Below are positions 36,675-45,363 of a stretch of 64,000 nt of DNA, piece by piece. Both the position numbers and the translations under genes were made by a program. Below the pieces are notes generated by a model. The model was given only the letters and a program-made list of their open reading frames with translations, made no database searches and was not told where the DNA came from. How positions within the stretch are numbered: position 1 is the stretch's first letter; each line of letters opens with the position of its first letter. Source of the DNA: Sphingobacterium sp. CZ-2 (lineage in GTDB: Bacteria; Bacteroidota; Bacteroidia; Sphingobacteriales; Sphingobacteriaceae); NCBI RefSeq assembly GCF_004526235.1, contig NZ_CP038159.1, forward strand, positions 2,294,001 to 2,358,000, read 5' to 3'.

Positions 36675-36732
36675 AAATGCCCTTTTTCCGACCGAATTTC
36701 CATGAGGTTGGGTTGATGAAAAAGGGCATTTT
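36675..36732 (+). terminator. Terminator after the copper chaperone
   Basis: A perfect 14-bp stem (36675-36688 with 36718-36731) with a 29-nt loop, followed by T. It closes the CopA-CopZ unit before copper island B. Confidence 0.75.
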
Positions 36733-36831
36733 ATCAATTCTGAAAAAAGGCGATAGGTTATTGCGTATATGGCATTATTTTTCCATATAGCAAAAAAAAC
36801 GTAAAACGATATAAAAAACCAATCTAATTTG

Positions 36832-36839
36832 TAACTTTG
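36832..36839 (+). promoter_or_regulatory. Bacteroidota -7 promoter box of copper island B
   Basis: TAACTTTG matches TAnnTTTG and lies only 5 bp before the TTG start of the Cys-rich gene. Transcription would therefore begin at or next to the start codon. Confidence 0.55.
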
Positions 36840-36844
36840 TTGCG

Positions 36845-37231
36845 TTGAAAAATTATAGAATACATATAGGCATTTTGACATTGTTCTGTTTGGTTTTCTT
36901 TATGATACCAAGTCAGAGCTATGCCTGTTCCAAAAATTCAACAAAGACCGAGCAGTCTTCCTGCTCAAAGGAGAAATCCAAAAAATCAGAACATACAAAA
37001 GGTTGCAAGAGCAAATCCTGTAAAAAATGCAAAAGTGACAAATGCGGGGGCGGTTGTTCCCACAGCTCTTGCAGGTGCGGTGCTTCAACCACTTCCCTAA
37101 ATGTCCCAACCGTAATCGAATTAAAGGCAAAAGATCACTTAGCAGCAGCTAAAAAGCAAAAATTCGCTTTCAAAGAAGCCTATTATTCTTCGGGCTTTTT
37201 TTCCATTTGGCTACCGCCTAAAATAAGCTAA
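36845..37231 (+). CDS. Small exported Cys/Lys-rich protein, copper island B
   Basis: A 128-residue paralogue of the protein at 5338-5724. It has a signal peptide (MKNYRIHIGILTLFCLVFFM ending near QSYAC), then a Cys/Lys-rich middle with CKSKSCKKCKSDKCGGGC and the conserved end EAYYSSGFFSIWLPPKIS. The start is a TTG, just downstream of a -7 box, so the mRNA may be leaderless or the true start may be a later TTG (36875) that still leaves a signal peptide. The protein opens copper island B as its paralogue opens island A. Metal binding is inferred from composition. Confidence 0.68.
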   Translation: MKNYRIHIGILTLFCLVFFMIPSQSYACSKNSTKTEQSSCSKEKSKKSEHTKGCKSKSCKKCKSDKCGGGCSHSSCRCGASTTSLNVPTVIELKAKDHLAAAKKQKFAFKEAYYSSGFFSIWLPPKIS

Positions 37232-37267
37232 ATTTATGGCCTGCCAGCCATAGGTATGTCCTGTCAG

Positions 37268-37285
37268 AAGCCGCTTCGGCTTTTT
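37268..37285 (+). terminator. GC-rich hairpin after the Cys-rich gene
   Basis: A short AAGCCG/CGGCTT stem with a CTT loop and TTTTT tail follows the Cys-rich gene. It mirrors the palindrome at 5795-5814 in island A. Confidence 0.55.
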
Positions 37286-37367
37286 GCAAATCCCTTATTT
37301 GTATCATTTATTTAAAGTTTAAAACAGAAATGGGCTTTCAATACTTCATTTCTAAAAAGTAATTATT

Positions 37368-38249
37368 ATGAAATCATTATCAAAAATAGTGATGGTAATC
37401 GCCGTATTACTATCCTCAATGAATGGTTTCGCACAAATCAAAAATGCGAAAACAGAAACCGTAAAGATTTACGGCAATTGTGGTATGTGTAAAACCACCA
37501 TCGAAAAAGCAGGTAACATAAAAAAGGTAGCCAACGTGGACTGGAACAAAGATACCAAGATGGCTACGCTCACGTATGACAGCGAGAAAACAAATCAGGA
37601 TGAAATCCTGAAACGTATCGCTTTGGCGGGTTATGATAGTGAGAAGTTCCGTGCGCCGGATGACGTATATGCGAAACTGGCTGAATGCTGCCAGTACGAT
37701 AGACCTTTGAAGACAATTGCCCAAAACAAAGGGGCGGCAATGGACATGAAAGTCGGACATGGCAATCACAACCACGGTGAAATGGCAGCACCCGCTAACA
37801 AGGATGCAGCTCAAAATCAATCACAGCTAAAAGCTGTGTTTGACAACTACTTTTCAGTGAAAGATGCTTTGATAAAAACCGATGAGGCAACTGCATCTGC
37901 CAAAGCCGCTGAATTGGCTGCATCCCTTAAAGCAGTCGATATGAACAAGCTTTCGGCAGAGGAACATACGGCTTGGATGAAAGTAATGCAGGACTTGACA
38001 GCTAATGCGGAAAGCATTTCAAAATCAAAAGACGTTGCAAAACAAAGAAGTGCTTTTGCGGCACTTTCGGGAAGCATCTACATACTGGCTAAAGTGTCTA
38101 AACAGGATACACCAGTTTATTACCAGCACTGTCCTATGTACAATGGAGGTAAGGGGGCCAATTGGCTAAGTAAAGAGAATGCCATTAAAAACCCATATTA
38201 CGGCTCACAGATGCTTACCTGCGGCAGTACGGTCGAAACCATTAAATAA
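37368..38249 (+). CDS. HMA-DUF3347 fusion protein
   Basis: A 293-residue exported protein with a signal peptide ending near NGFAQ (residue 23). The HMA domain has the loop GNCGMCKTTIEKAGNIKKV (about 36-54) and ends near ECCQYD (about 105). A His-rich linker (GHGNHNHGE) leads to a DUF3347 domain with YYQHCPMYNGGKGANWLS and NPYYGSQMLTCG. It is the island B counterpart of the DUF3347-only protein at 5852. In island A the HMA domain is found on CusB instead (GNCEMCK...SCCLYDRG). It would act as a periplasmic Cu(I) acceptor. Confidence 0.87.
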   Translation: MKSLSKIVMVIAVLLSSMNGFAQIKNAKTETVKIYGNCGMCKTTIEKAGNIKKVANVDWNKDTKMATLTYDSEKTNQDEILKRIALAGYDSEKFRAPDDVYAKLAECCQYDRPLKTIAQNKGAAMDMKVGHGNHNHGEMAAPANKDAAQNQSQLKAVFDNYFSVKDALIKTDEATASAKAAELAASLKAVDMNKLSAEEHTAWMKVMQDLTANAESISKSKDVAKQRSAFAALSGSIYILAKVSKQDTPVYYQHCPMYNGGKGANWLSKENAIKNPYYGSQMLTCGSTVETIK

Positions 38250-38263
38250 CAGGTCGGAAAGCT

Positions 38264-38569
38264 ATGGAACAGTATAGTGATATGGTGCAGGCTCTTAAAG
38301 ACCTAAGACAACGTGGGTACAGTATTGATTTTAGTCTGTTGCCGGACTGCCTTTACTGTGCGTCAAAGAGCCTGAAACTAAAACCGGAGGATTTTACGGT
38401 TACGGAAACTCATAGGTTTGAAAGCCTCGACAGCAGTCCTGATAACAATGCCGTGATTTATGCCATATCGTCCAATGACGGTAAGAGCAAAGGGGTACTT
38501 GTTGATGCCTATGGTACTTATGCTGAAGAAATGACCCATGAGATGGTAAAAAAATTAAATGCAACATAA
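38264..38569 (+). CDS. Small conserved protein often misnamed PRPP synthetase
   Basis: A 101-residue soluble protein. The pattern RGYSIDFSLLPDCLYC, then FTVTETHRFE and VIYAISSNDGKSKGVLVDAY matches a small Bacteroidota family that is often labelled phosphoribosylpyrophosphate synthetase. It is far too short for that enzyme and lacks its PRPP and ATP loops. The conserved pair is CLYC. No signal peptide is present. It stands between the HMA-DUF3347 and CopB-like ATPase genes, and its role is unknown. Confidence 0.7.
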   Translation: MEQYSDMVQALKDLRQRGYSIDFSLLPDCLYCASKSLKLKPEDFTVTETHRFESLDSSPDNNAVIYAISSNDGKSKGVLVDAYGTYAEEMTHEMVKKLNAT

Positions 38570-38587
38570 CTTTTAAAATCCCTTGTT

Positions 38588-40708
38588 ATGAAAAAATACA
38601 CGTGTCCCATGCACCCGCAGGTGCTAAAAGACGAACCGGGCAAATGCCCTCTTTGTGGCATGGCATTGGTTCCCGGTGGCGGTACGTCAGCTTCTCATGA
38701 ACACACGCCAGAACATGAGCATTCCGGGCATTCTCAACATGGCCATGATGACGAAAACTTTGATAAACATGAGGGGCATAATACAGGCGATTTCCTCACA
38801 CGTTTTTGGATAAGCCTTGTCATTACAATCCCTATCCTGCTCCTGTCGCACATGATACAGCAATGGTTGGGTTTCTCCCTTGCTTTCAATGGCGATAAAT
38901 ATGTGCTGTTGGCATTGGGTACGGTGATTTATTGCTATGGAGGCTTACCGTTCCTAAAGGGAATGATTGGCGAGGTGAAAGCCAAAGCCATAGGGATGAT
39001 GACACTTGTTGCCATTGCCATATCCGTAGCCTATGTTTATTCCGTAGCCGTTGTATTTGGCTTGCAGGGTATGGACTTCTTTTGGGAACTGGCAACCCTA
39101 ATTGACATCATGCTGTTAGGGCATTGGCTGGAAATGCGTTCCCAAATGGCTGCTTCACGGGCATTACAGTCATTGGTGGCTTTGCTGCCCAACGATGTTA
39201 CCGTGGAACGTGGCGGAGAAGCTGTAAAGATAAAGCTCGAAGACCTGCAAAGCGGTGAAACGGCTATCATAAAACCGGGAGAAAAAATTCCAGCCGATGG
39301 ATTGGTACTGGAGGGGCTTTCGTATATCAACGAGAGTATGCTTACCGGGGAAAGTGTTCCCGTAAAAAAGGAAAAGGACGGAAAGGTCATCGCAGGCTCT
39401 ATCAATGGCGATGGTGCGCTGAAAGTTAAGGTAACAGCCGTGGGAAAAGACAGCTACCTGAACAGGGTTATCAATCTTGTGCAGGAAGCGCAGGCTACTA
39501 AGTCTAATACACAGAACCTTGCGGACAAAGTTGCCAAATGGCTCACCTTTATTGCCATTGCCGTGGGCATAGGCACATTTGCCTATTGGTATGCAAGCAG
39601 TGGAGATATTGCCTTTGCGCTTGAAAGAATGGTGACGGTAATGGTAACGGCCTGCCCGCACGCATTGGGCGTGGCTATCCCGTTGGTGGTCGCCATTTCC
39701 ACAACGCTTTCGGCGACCAATGGCCTGCTCATCCGCAACCGTACGGCATTTGAAACCACCCGAAAACTTTCCACCGTCATTTTTGATAAGACCGGAACGC
39801 TCACCAAAGGTTCCCATGCCGTAGAAAAGGTTATACCGTTAACAGACGAATATAATGCCGATGAGGTTATCCAGTATGCTGCCGCAGTACAGCAAAATTC
39901 GGAACACCATATCGCCAAAGGCATTATGGCTACATTGAAAGAAAAGAGCCTTGCCTTATGGAAGTCTGAAAACTTCAGCTATATGCAGGGCATAGGTGTT
40001 AAAGGTGTTGTGAACGGGAAAAATGTCGTAGCTGGCGGCCCGAATTATTTCACCGAAAACCACCTTTCCCTGCCGGAAATACCAAGCGAAATCAATCAGG
40101 AAGCCGAAACGGTCAACTTTGTCCTCATTGATGACCGGGTAATCGGCATCATTACTTTGGCAGACAGCATCCGTGAGGGGTCGGCACAGGCGATTGAGGA
40201 ACTCAAAAAAATGGGCATCAAGTCCTTTCTGCTCACCGGGGACAACGACAGGATTGCTGCTGCCGTAGCCGGAAAATTGGGTATGGACGGGTATTTGGCT
40301 AATGTGCTTCCGCACAACAAGCAGGAGAAAGTAAAGGAGTTTCAGGCAAAAGGCGAAATCGTAGCAATGACTGGTGATGGTGTAAATGATGCACCTGCAC
40401 TGGCACAGGCAGATGTGGGCATTGCCGTGGGTTCCGGTACGGACGTGGCTGCCGAAACAGCGGATATCATATTGGTAGACAGCGACCCGAGGGATGTGGT
40501 CAAACTGATTGACTTCGGCAAACTTACCTACAAAAAGATGGTACAGAACCTGATATGGGCGGTTGGCTACAACGTGGTGGCAATACCCCTTGCGGCAGGC
40601 GTACTCTATCCGAATTTTGTTTTAAGTCCCGCTATGGGTGCTGTGCTGATGAGTGTAAGCACCATTGTAGTGGCTATTAACGCAAGTTTTTTAAAAATCA
40701 AAAAATAA
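38588..40708 (+). CDS. copB: CopB-type (CPH) copper/silver P1B ATPase
   Basis: A 706-residue P1B ATPase. The N terminus has a heavy-metal-binding domain YTCPMHPQVLKDEPGKCPLC followed by a His-rich tract (about 38-65). The TM motif is TACPHALGVAIP, the CPH motif of the CopB group. Others are DKTGTLTKG, SEHHIAKGI (usually SEHPxA) and GDGVNDAPALA. CopB-type pumps prefer Cu(II) or Ag and differ from the CPC CopA enzymes. It is flanked by the CLYC protein and a DUF3347 lipoprotein (6 bp), so it is cotranscribed within the island B operon. Confidence 0.92.
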   Translation: MKKYTCPMHPQVLKDEPGKCPLCGMALVPGGGTSASHEHTPEHEHSGHSQHGHDDENFDKHEGHNTGDFLTRFWISLVITIPILLLSHMIQQWLGFSLAFNGDKYVLLALGTVIYCYGGLPFLKGMIGEVKAKAIGMMTLVAIAISVAYVYSVAVVFGLQGMDFFWELATLIDIMLLGHWLEMRSQMAASRALQSLVALLPNDVTVERGGEAVKIKLEDLQSGETAIIKPGEKIPADGLVLEGLSYINESMLTGESVPVKKEKDGKVIAGSINGDGALKVKVTAVGKDSYLNRVINLVQEAQATKSNTQNLADKVAKWLTFIAIAVGIGTFAYWYASSGDIAFALERMVTVMVTACPHALGVAIPLVVAISTTLSATNGLLIRNRTAFETTRKLSTVIFDKTGTLTKGSHAVEKVIPLTDEYNADEVIQYAAAVQQNSEHHIAKGIMATLKEKSLALWKSENFSYMQGIGVKGVVNGKNVVAGGPNYFTENHLSLPEIPSEINQEAETVNFVLIDDRVIGIITLADSIREGSAQAIEELKKMGIKSFLLTGDNDRIAAAVAGKLGMDGYLANVLPHNKQEKVKEFQAKGEIVAMTGDGVNDAPALAQADVGIAVGSGTDVAAETADIILVDSDPRDVVKLIDFGKLTYKKMVQNLIWAVGYNVVAIPLAAGVLYPNFVLSPAMGAVLMSVSTIVVAINASFLKIKK

Positions 40709-40714
40709 ATAAAA

Positions 40715-41380
40715 ATGAAAAATCTAACATTATCAATCATTGCTGTTATCATGGCATTTGTAACAGTATCATGCAATCAGGCATCCAACAAAAACGAGCA
40801 GTCTTCAAGTGATACTGCTGTTGTATCACAAGAACAGTCAGCTTCCCAACCAAAAGAGGATGATACGGTAGCTGCGCCCGTTGTGAGTGAAACTCCGAGC
40901 GGTCAGGAAGCAAAAGCAACAGGAAAAGAAGAAGCAAAAAACTTTTCTATTGCGCCCATAGTTACCGATTATCTGTCCTTAAAGAACGCCCTTGTTTCGG
41001 ACGATGACAAAGCTGCCGCCAGTTCAGGGAAAAAGCTGTTAGCTACCCTGAATAAAGTGGACATGAAAGCCGTTCCTGCCGATAAGCACAAAAAGTACAT
41101 GGACATAGCGGACGATGCTAAAGAACACGCAGAACATATCGGGGAAAATGTCGGCAACATCCACCACCAGCGGGAACATTTGGCCTCGCTTGGCGAAGAT
41201 TTGAAAGACCTGATTGATTTGTTCGGTACATCGCAAACATTGTATCAGGACCATTGCCCGATGTTCAATGACGGTAAGGGTGCTGTTTGGTTCAGCGAAA
41301 ACAAGGAAATCAAAAACCCTTACTACGGTTCTAAAATGCTGACCTGCGGTAAGGTGGAAAAAACAATTAACAGCAAATAA
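40715..41380 (+). CDS. DUF3347 lipoprotein, island B
   Basis: A 221-residue lipoprotein with lipobox VTVSC (Cys20) and a Ser/Glu/Thr-rich linker of about 65 residues. A DUF3347 bundle follows with HAEHIGENVGNIHHQREHL, then CPMFNDGKGAVWFS and NPYYGSKMLTCG. It corresponds to the lipoprotein at 6872 in island A. The pattern of the last two motifs is well conserved. It starts 6 bp after the CopB-like ATPase and 11 bp before the DUF305 gene. Confidence 0.85.
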   Translation: MKNLTLSIIAVIMAFVTVSCNQASNKNEQSSSDTAVVSQEQSASQPKEDDTVAAPVVSETPSGQEAKATGKEEAKNFSIAPIVTDYLSLKNALVSDDDKAAASSGKKLLATLNKVDMKAVPADKHKKYMDIADDAKEHAEHIGENVGNIHHQREHLASLGEDLKDLIDLFGTSQTLYQDHCPMFNDGKGAVWFSENKEIKNPYYGSKMLTCGKVEKTINSK

Positions 41381-41391
41381 AATTCAGGGTT

Positions 41392-41916
41392 ATGGAAAAT
41401 ATGCAAAACAGTCACCATGCGGGTCATTCCTCGGAGCATGGCACGCACAATACAAAACATGCTTCGGCCATGTACAAACGCTTTGCGGTGATGGCTGTAG
41501 CCATGTTCGCAGTGATGTATTTTATCATGTACGCCATGATTGACGGGTGGCAGAACCTGATACCCAATATCAACAATTTGTACATGACCCTGCTGATGAC
41601 CTCGGCAATGCTGCTTATCGAATTAGCGATAATGAAAGTAATGTACCCCAACAGGAAGATGAATTGGGCGATAGCCATCATCTCGGTTGCTGTTGGCATC
41701 TTTTCATGGTTTGGTATCAGGGAACAAATCAATGTCGGGGACAAGCAGTTTGCAAAGGGTATGATACCCCATCACGCAGCAGCCATATTGATGTCCGAAA
41801 AGGCACACCTGACCGACCCGGAACTGATAGAGCTGCAAAAAAATATACTTAAAACCCAAGCGGAAGAAATTGAACTAATGAAGCGCAAGCTAAAAGAGTT
41901 TGAAGAAAGTAAATAA
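41392..41916 (+). CDS. DUF305-domain membrane protein
   Basis: A 174-residue protein with a His-rich N terminus (NSHHAGHSSEHGTHNTKHA) and three predicted TM segments (about 30-50, 60-80, 86-106). A single C-terminal DUF305 core follows, with FAKGMIPHHAAAILMSEKA and a LKTQAEEIELMKRKLKEF helix. It is anchored in the membrane, unlike the DUF305 lipoprotein at 18718. It probably binds copper in or next to the membrane, with the HH motif as ligand. Confidence 0.85.
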   Translation: MENMQNSHHAGHSSEHGTHNTKHASAMYKRFAVMAVAMFAVMYFIMYAMIDGWQNLIPNINNLYMTLLMTSAMLLIELAIMKVMYPNRKMNWAIAIISVAVGIFSWFGIREQINVGDKQFAKGMIPHHAAAILMSEKAHLTDPELIELQKNILKTQAEEIELMKRKLKEFEESK

Positions 41917-41936
41917 TAAAATTTAAAAAAACAAGT

Positions 41937-42362
41937 TTGGACATGAACAAAATAATAATTGGCTTTATTTCCTTATTAACCCTGCTATTCACCGCTTGCG
42001 GTCAGGCGGGGTCAAATAAGGATGAAGCGGAACAGCAGCATTCGCAGGCAACTCCGGAAAGCAACGGACATACTACCCAAATAGGTGAATTGGTTCCATC
42101 GGATGAAGTCTGCATGGTCAACGATGCCTATATGGGCAAAAGGCAGTTTGACGTAAAATTTGATGGTAAAACCTATTACGGATGTTGCGAAATGTGTAAG
42201 GAACGTATTCCAAAAGATGCGACCGTGCGGATGGCGATAGACCCCTATTCCCATAAGCAGGTAGACAAAGCTAATGCGGTGATTGCTGTGACAGGAAATA
42301 ACGGTGAAGTTTCTTATTTTGAAAACAAGGAGAATTATGCCAAGTATGTGAAAAAACAGTAG
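41937..42362 (+). CDS. MlpB-like metal-binding lipoprotein, island B
   Basis: A 141-residue paralogue of the protein at 6428. The start listed here is preceded by an in-frame ATG at 41943, which gives the signal MNKIIIGFISLLTLLFTACG (lipobox Cys). The core is PSDEVCMVNDAYMG, YYGCCEMCKERIPKDA, and the end GNNGEVSYFENKENY. Conservation across the copies is strongest from EVCMVN onward. The protein is likely an envelope metal-binding accessory. Confidence 0.75.
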   Translation: MDMNKIIIGFISLLTLLFTACGQAGSNKDEAEQQHSQATPESNGHTTQIGELVPSDEVCMVNDAYMGKRQFDVKFDGKTYYGCCEMCKERIPKDATVRMAIDPYSHKQVDKANAVIAVTGNNGEVSYFENKENYAKYVKKQ

Positions 42363-42394
42363 ACACAAAAAGATGAAGCCACAATAAAATAATT

Positions 42395-42850
42395 ATGACC
42401 ATAAAGAAGAAAATCATATTGGGGCTGGCTGTCGTCCTGATTGCCATACAGTTCTTTCAGCCCTTACGGAACCAGGCGGTTGAAGTGCCAGCCACCCATA
42501 TCGAAAGGGTGTACACCGTACCCCAAAATGTAAAGGCTATCCTTGTTCAGTCCTGTTATGACTGCCATAGCAACAATACCCATTATCCGTGGTACAGCCG
42601 TATCCAGCCCGGCGCATGGTACATGGCAGAGCATATAAAAAAGGGGAAAGAGGAACTCAACTTTAGCGAATTTGGCGACTATTCTGTCCGCAGGCAGCGA
42701 AACAAGTTCAGGGCTATGGCCGGGCAGGTTAAGGACGGGGAAATGCCATTGTCGTCATATACGCTAATTCATCGTAATGCAGTATTGTCACCGGAGGATA
42801 AGCAGGTTTTGATAGCGTGGTTTGGCACAATGGAAGACAGCATTAAATAA
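42395..42850 (+). CDS. Haem-binding-domain (CxxCH) membrane protein, island B
   Basis: A 151-residue protein with one N-terminal TM segment and SCYDCHSNNTHYPWYSRIQP. Further matches are GAWYMAEHIKKGKEELNFS and GEMPLSSYTLIH. It is the paralogue of 14481-14969. The gene ends 13 bp before the multicopper oxidase start, so the two are probably cotranscribed. This suggests electron transfer to or from the oxidase, which is inference. Confidence 0.82.
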   Translation: MTIKKKIILGLAVVLIAIQFFQPLRNQAVEVPATHIERVYTVPQNVKAILVQSCYDCHSNNTHYPWYSRIQPGAWYMAEHIKKGKEELNFSEFGDYSVRRQRNKFRAMAGQVKDGEMPLSSYTLIHRNAVLSPEDKQVLIAWFGTMEDSIK

Positions 42851-42863
42851 AATTTTTCAACGA

Positions 42864-45137
42864 ATGAACAGATATAAAAAAATACCCATAAGAATATTGC
42901 AAACAGTGCTGATGCTGCTTTGCACGCAAACGCTGTTTGCACAGAGAGTAGTGCATTACGAGCTGTATGTAAAAGATACACTTGTCAACTATGCAGGTAA
43001 GCAAAAAAGGGCGATTGCCGTAAACGGGCAAATCCCCATGCCCACCCTTACCTTTACCGAGGGCGACACTGCCGAAATAGTGGTACACAACCAATTGAAA
43101 GAAAGCACATCACTGCACTGGCATGGTGTGTTCCTGCCCAATAAAGAAGACGGTGTGCCCTGGCTTACGCAAAAGCCCATCGCACCGGGTACAACCTACA
43201 CCTACCGTTTTCCGATTATCCAGCATGGCACGCACTGGTATCATTCGCACTCAGGCTTGCAGGAGCAGATAGGCATGTACGGTAGTTTTATCATGAAAAA
43301 AAGAGGCGACGATAAAACCTTTAGAAAAGGAATTGACGATTTGCCGACCGTCCCGATTATATTAAGTGAGTGGACAAATCTTAACCCGGATAACATCAAC
43401 CGTATGCTACACAATGCAAATGATTGGGCGGCCATTAAGAAAGGTGCTACGCAATCGTACGTTGAAGCTATTAAGGAGGGAAAATTAGGCGTAAAGGTAA
43501 AAAATGAGTGGAAACGGATGCTGGCGATGGATGTCAGTGATGTTTACTATGATAAAATCCTAATAAATGGTAGCCATAGCACCGATTTGAAAACAATTGG
43601 TGGTAAAAAGCTAAAAGCAGGTGACAAAGTCAGATTACGCGTTTCCAATGGCGGGGCGTCTTCGTATTTCTGGCTAAGATATGCTGGAGGGAAAATTACA
43701 GTAGTAGCGAATGATGGAAATGATGTTGAGCCTGTAGAAGTGGATAGATTAATCATTGCAGTTTCTGAAACTTACGATATTGTAGTGACTATCCCTCAAG
43801 ATGGGTTAGCATATGAGTTTTTAGCAACAACCGAGGACAGAACACAATCAGCAAGCTACTTTATAGGTGATGGGGTCAAACAGCTTATTTCCCCGCTCCC
43901 ACGATTGAAGTATTTCGAGGGGATGAAGATGATGAACGATATGATGAAAATGAATGGCGATTTGGACGATATGGGCATGAAGATGAGCCTGAACCAAATG
44001 GACATGAATGTAGTGATGTATCCCGAAATTACCGGAGATGCAGCAAAGAAATCAGACCACAGCAAGCATGAAGGTATGAACATGGATGACGACCCTAACC
44101 GTTACAACGCTAATGCCTTGGGAGACATCAAAACATTAAATTATGCTATGTTGCAATCGCCTTACAACACCTCCCTTCCAAAAGATGCGCCTGTAAAAGA
44201 GTTGAAGTTCACACTTACTGGCAACATGAACCGCTATGTATGGAGCATGGATAATAAAATACTTTCGGAAACGGACAAAATACCTGTAAAAAAAGGAGAA
44301 ATCCTACGGATTACCATTTATAATAATTCGATGATGCGGCATCCAATGCATCTTCACGGATTTGATTTTAGGGTGATAAACGGAAAAGGCGAAAAATCGC
44401 CGCTTAAAAATGTGTTGGATATCATGCCTATGGAAACGGATACCATTGAGTTTTTAGCAAATGAGGAAGGTGATTGGTTCTTTCATTGCCATATATTATA
44501 TCACATGATGGCGGGAATGAACAGGGTGTTTGAAGTTGGAGACTACAATAACCCCTATTTACCTGACAAGGCAAAAGCCTATAAAGAATTGCAAAGAGAA
44601 AGTAATATGCCCCATTTTATGGCACAAAACGATTTTGCAACCAATGGTAATGATGGAGAAGCTATGCTAATGAATGCACGCTATCAATTAGGAACAGAAT
44701 GGCGCTTAGGCTATAATAGTATGCACGGGTATGAAGTAGAAACTCACTTAGGTAGATACATTGGAAAGATGCAATGGTTCATGCCCTTTGTAGGTTTTGA
44801 TTTTCGTTACCGGAAAATGGGAGAAGATGAGCACGAAAAGAACATATTTGGACAAACCAACAAGAAAGACACCCGCAAGGCGTTCAGTTTAGGGTTTATG
44901 TATACGTTACCTATGCTGGTCAATTTCCAGGCAGAAGTATATCACGATGGAATTGTAAGATTGCAGTTAATGCGCGAAGATATTCCAATTTCAAAAAGAT
45001 TAAGAGGTGGCTTCATGGTAAATACCGACTTAGAATATATGGGGGAGCTTAGGTATATCATCAATAAAAATATAGGTATACGTACCCACTATGATAGTGA
45101 TATGGGATTTGGTGTAGGGCTTGCATTGACATATTAA
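42864..45137 (+). CDS. Multicopper oxidase fused to a CopB-like outer-membrane domain
   Basis: A 757-residue protein. The signal is MNRYKKIPIRILQTVLMLLC. The oxidase (about residues 25-590) has type 1-3 copper motifs: TSLHWHGVFLPNKEDG, GTHWYHSHSG, then MMRHPMHLHGFDFRVI and DWFFHCHILYHMMAGMNRVFEV, where the type 1 ligands sit. A Met-rich stretch (MKMMNDMMKMNGDLDDMGMKM) resembles CueO/CopA. The C-terminal ~160 residues look like a CopB-type outer-membrane beta-barrel (EWRLGYNSMHGYEVETHLGR and THYDSDMGFGVGLALTY). The start at 42864 is preferred over a frame opening at 42822, which overlaps the haem gene. It probably oxidises Cu(I) in the periplasm. Confidence 0.9.
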   Translation: MNRYKKIPIRILQTVLMLLCTQTLFAQRVVHYELYVKDTLVNYAGKQKRAIAVNGQIPMPTLTFTEGDTAEIVVHNQLKESTSLHWHGVFLPNKEDGVPWLTQKPIAPGTTYTYRFPIIQHGTHWYHSHSGLQEQIGMYGSFIMKKRGDDKTFRKGIDDLPTVPIILSEWTNLNPDNINRMLHNANDWAAIKKGATQSYVEAIKEGKLGVKVKNEWKRMLAMDVSDVYYDKILINGSHSTDLKTIGGKKLKAGDKVRLRVSNGGASSYFWLRYAGGKITVVANDGNDVEPVEVDRLIIAVSETYDIVVTIPQDGLAYEFLATTEDRTQSASYFIGDGVKQLISPLPRLKYFEGMKMMNDMMKMNGDLDDMGMKMSLNQMDMNVVMYPEITGDAAKKSDHSKHEGMNMDDDPNRYNANALGDIKTLNYAMLQSPYNTSLPKDAPVKELKFTLTGNMNRYVWSMDNKILSETDKIPVKKGEILRITIYNNSMMRHPMHLHGFDFRVINGKGEKSPLKNVLDIMPMETDTIEFLANEEGDWFFHCHILYHMMAGMNRVFEVGDYNNPYLPDKAKAYKELQRESNMPHFMAQNDFATNGNDGEAMLMNARYQLGTEWRLGYNSMHGYEVETHLGRYIGKMQWFMPFVGFDFRYRKMGEDEHEKNIFGQTNKKDTRKAFSLGFMYTLPMLVNFQAEVYHDGIVRLQLMREDIPISKRLRGGFMVNTDLEYMGELRYIINKNIGIRTHYDSDMGFGVGLALTY

Positions 45138-45363
45138 AATAAAATACCGGATGGTTGTAAACTGCAAACCGTAAAATTACGGCAAAATACAGTGGGTGAT
45201 GCGGGGTATAATTCGTTTGGATTAACCTGCATCATACTACAACCCATCAGACAATACAACAGTTCCACCACCAGCATCATACTGGTTGTTCTTTCATGTA
45301 GTTGCATGGGCTAATACGAGCAGTATTAGCATTTCTATATTAATCAGTATCATATTTATCAAA
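45138..45363. other. Leader region of the island B RteC gene, with hairpin and direct repeat
   Basis: A 226-bp region between the oxidase and RteC. GCATCATACT occurs twice (45229-45238 and 45274-45283, 45 bp apart). An 8-bp hairpin GCTAATAC/GTATTAGC lies at 45310-45330, 33 bp before the RteC start. A frame open from 45286 would read through the hairpin and is not credible. The features suggest a regulated leader, but I cannot name a regulator. Confidence 0.4.

Noticed and set aside
38264-38569. Phosphoribosylpyrophosphate synthetase
   Set aside because: The protein has 101 residues and lacks the PRPP and ATP motifs; the label is a database carry-over.
45286-45363. N-terminal extension of island B RteC
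   Set aside because: It runs through a hairpin and encodes a hydrophobic peptide absent from the island A copy.
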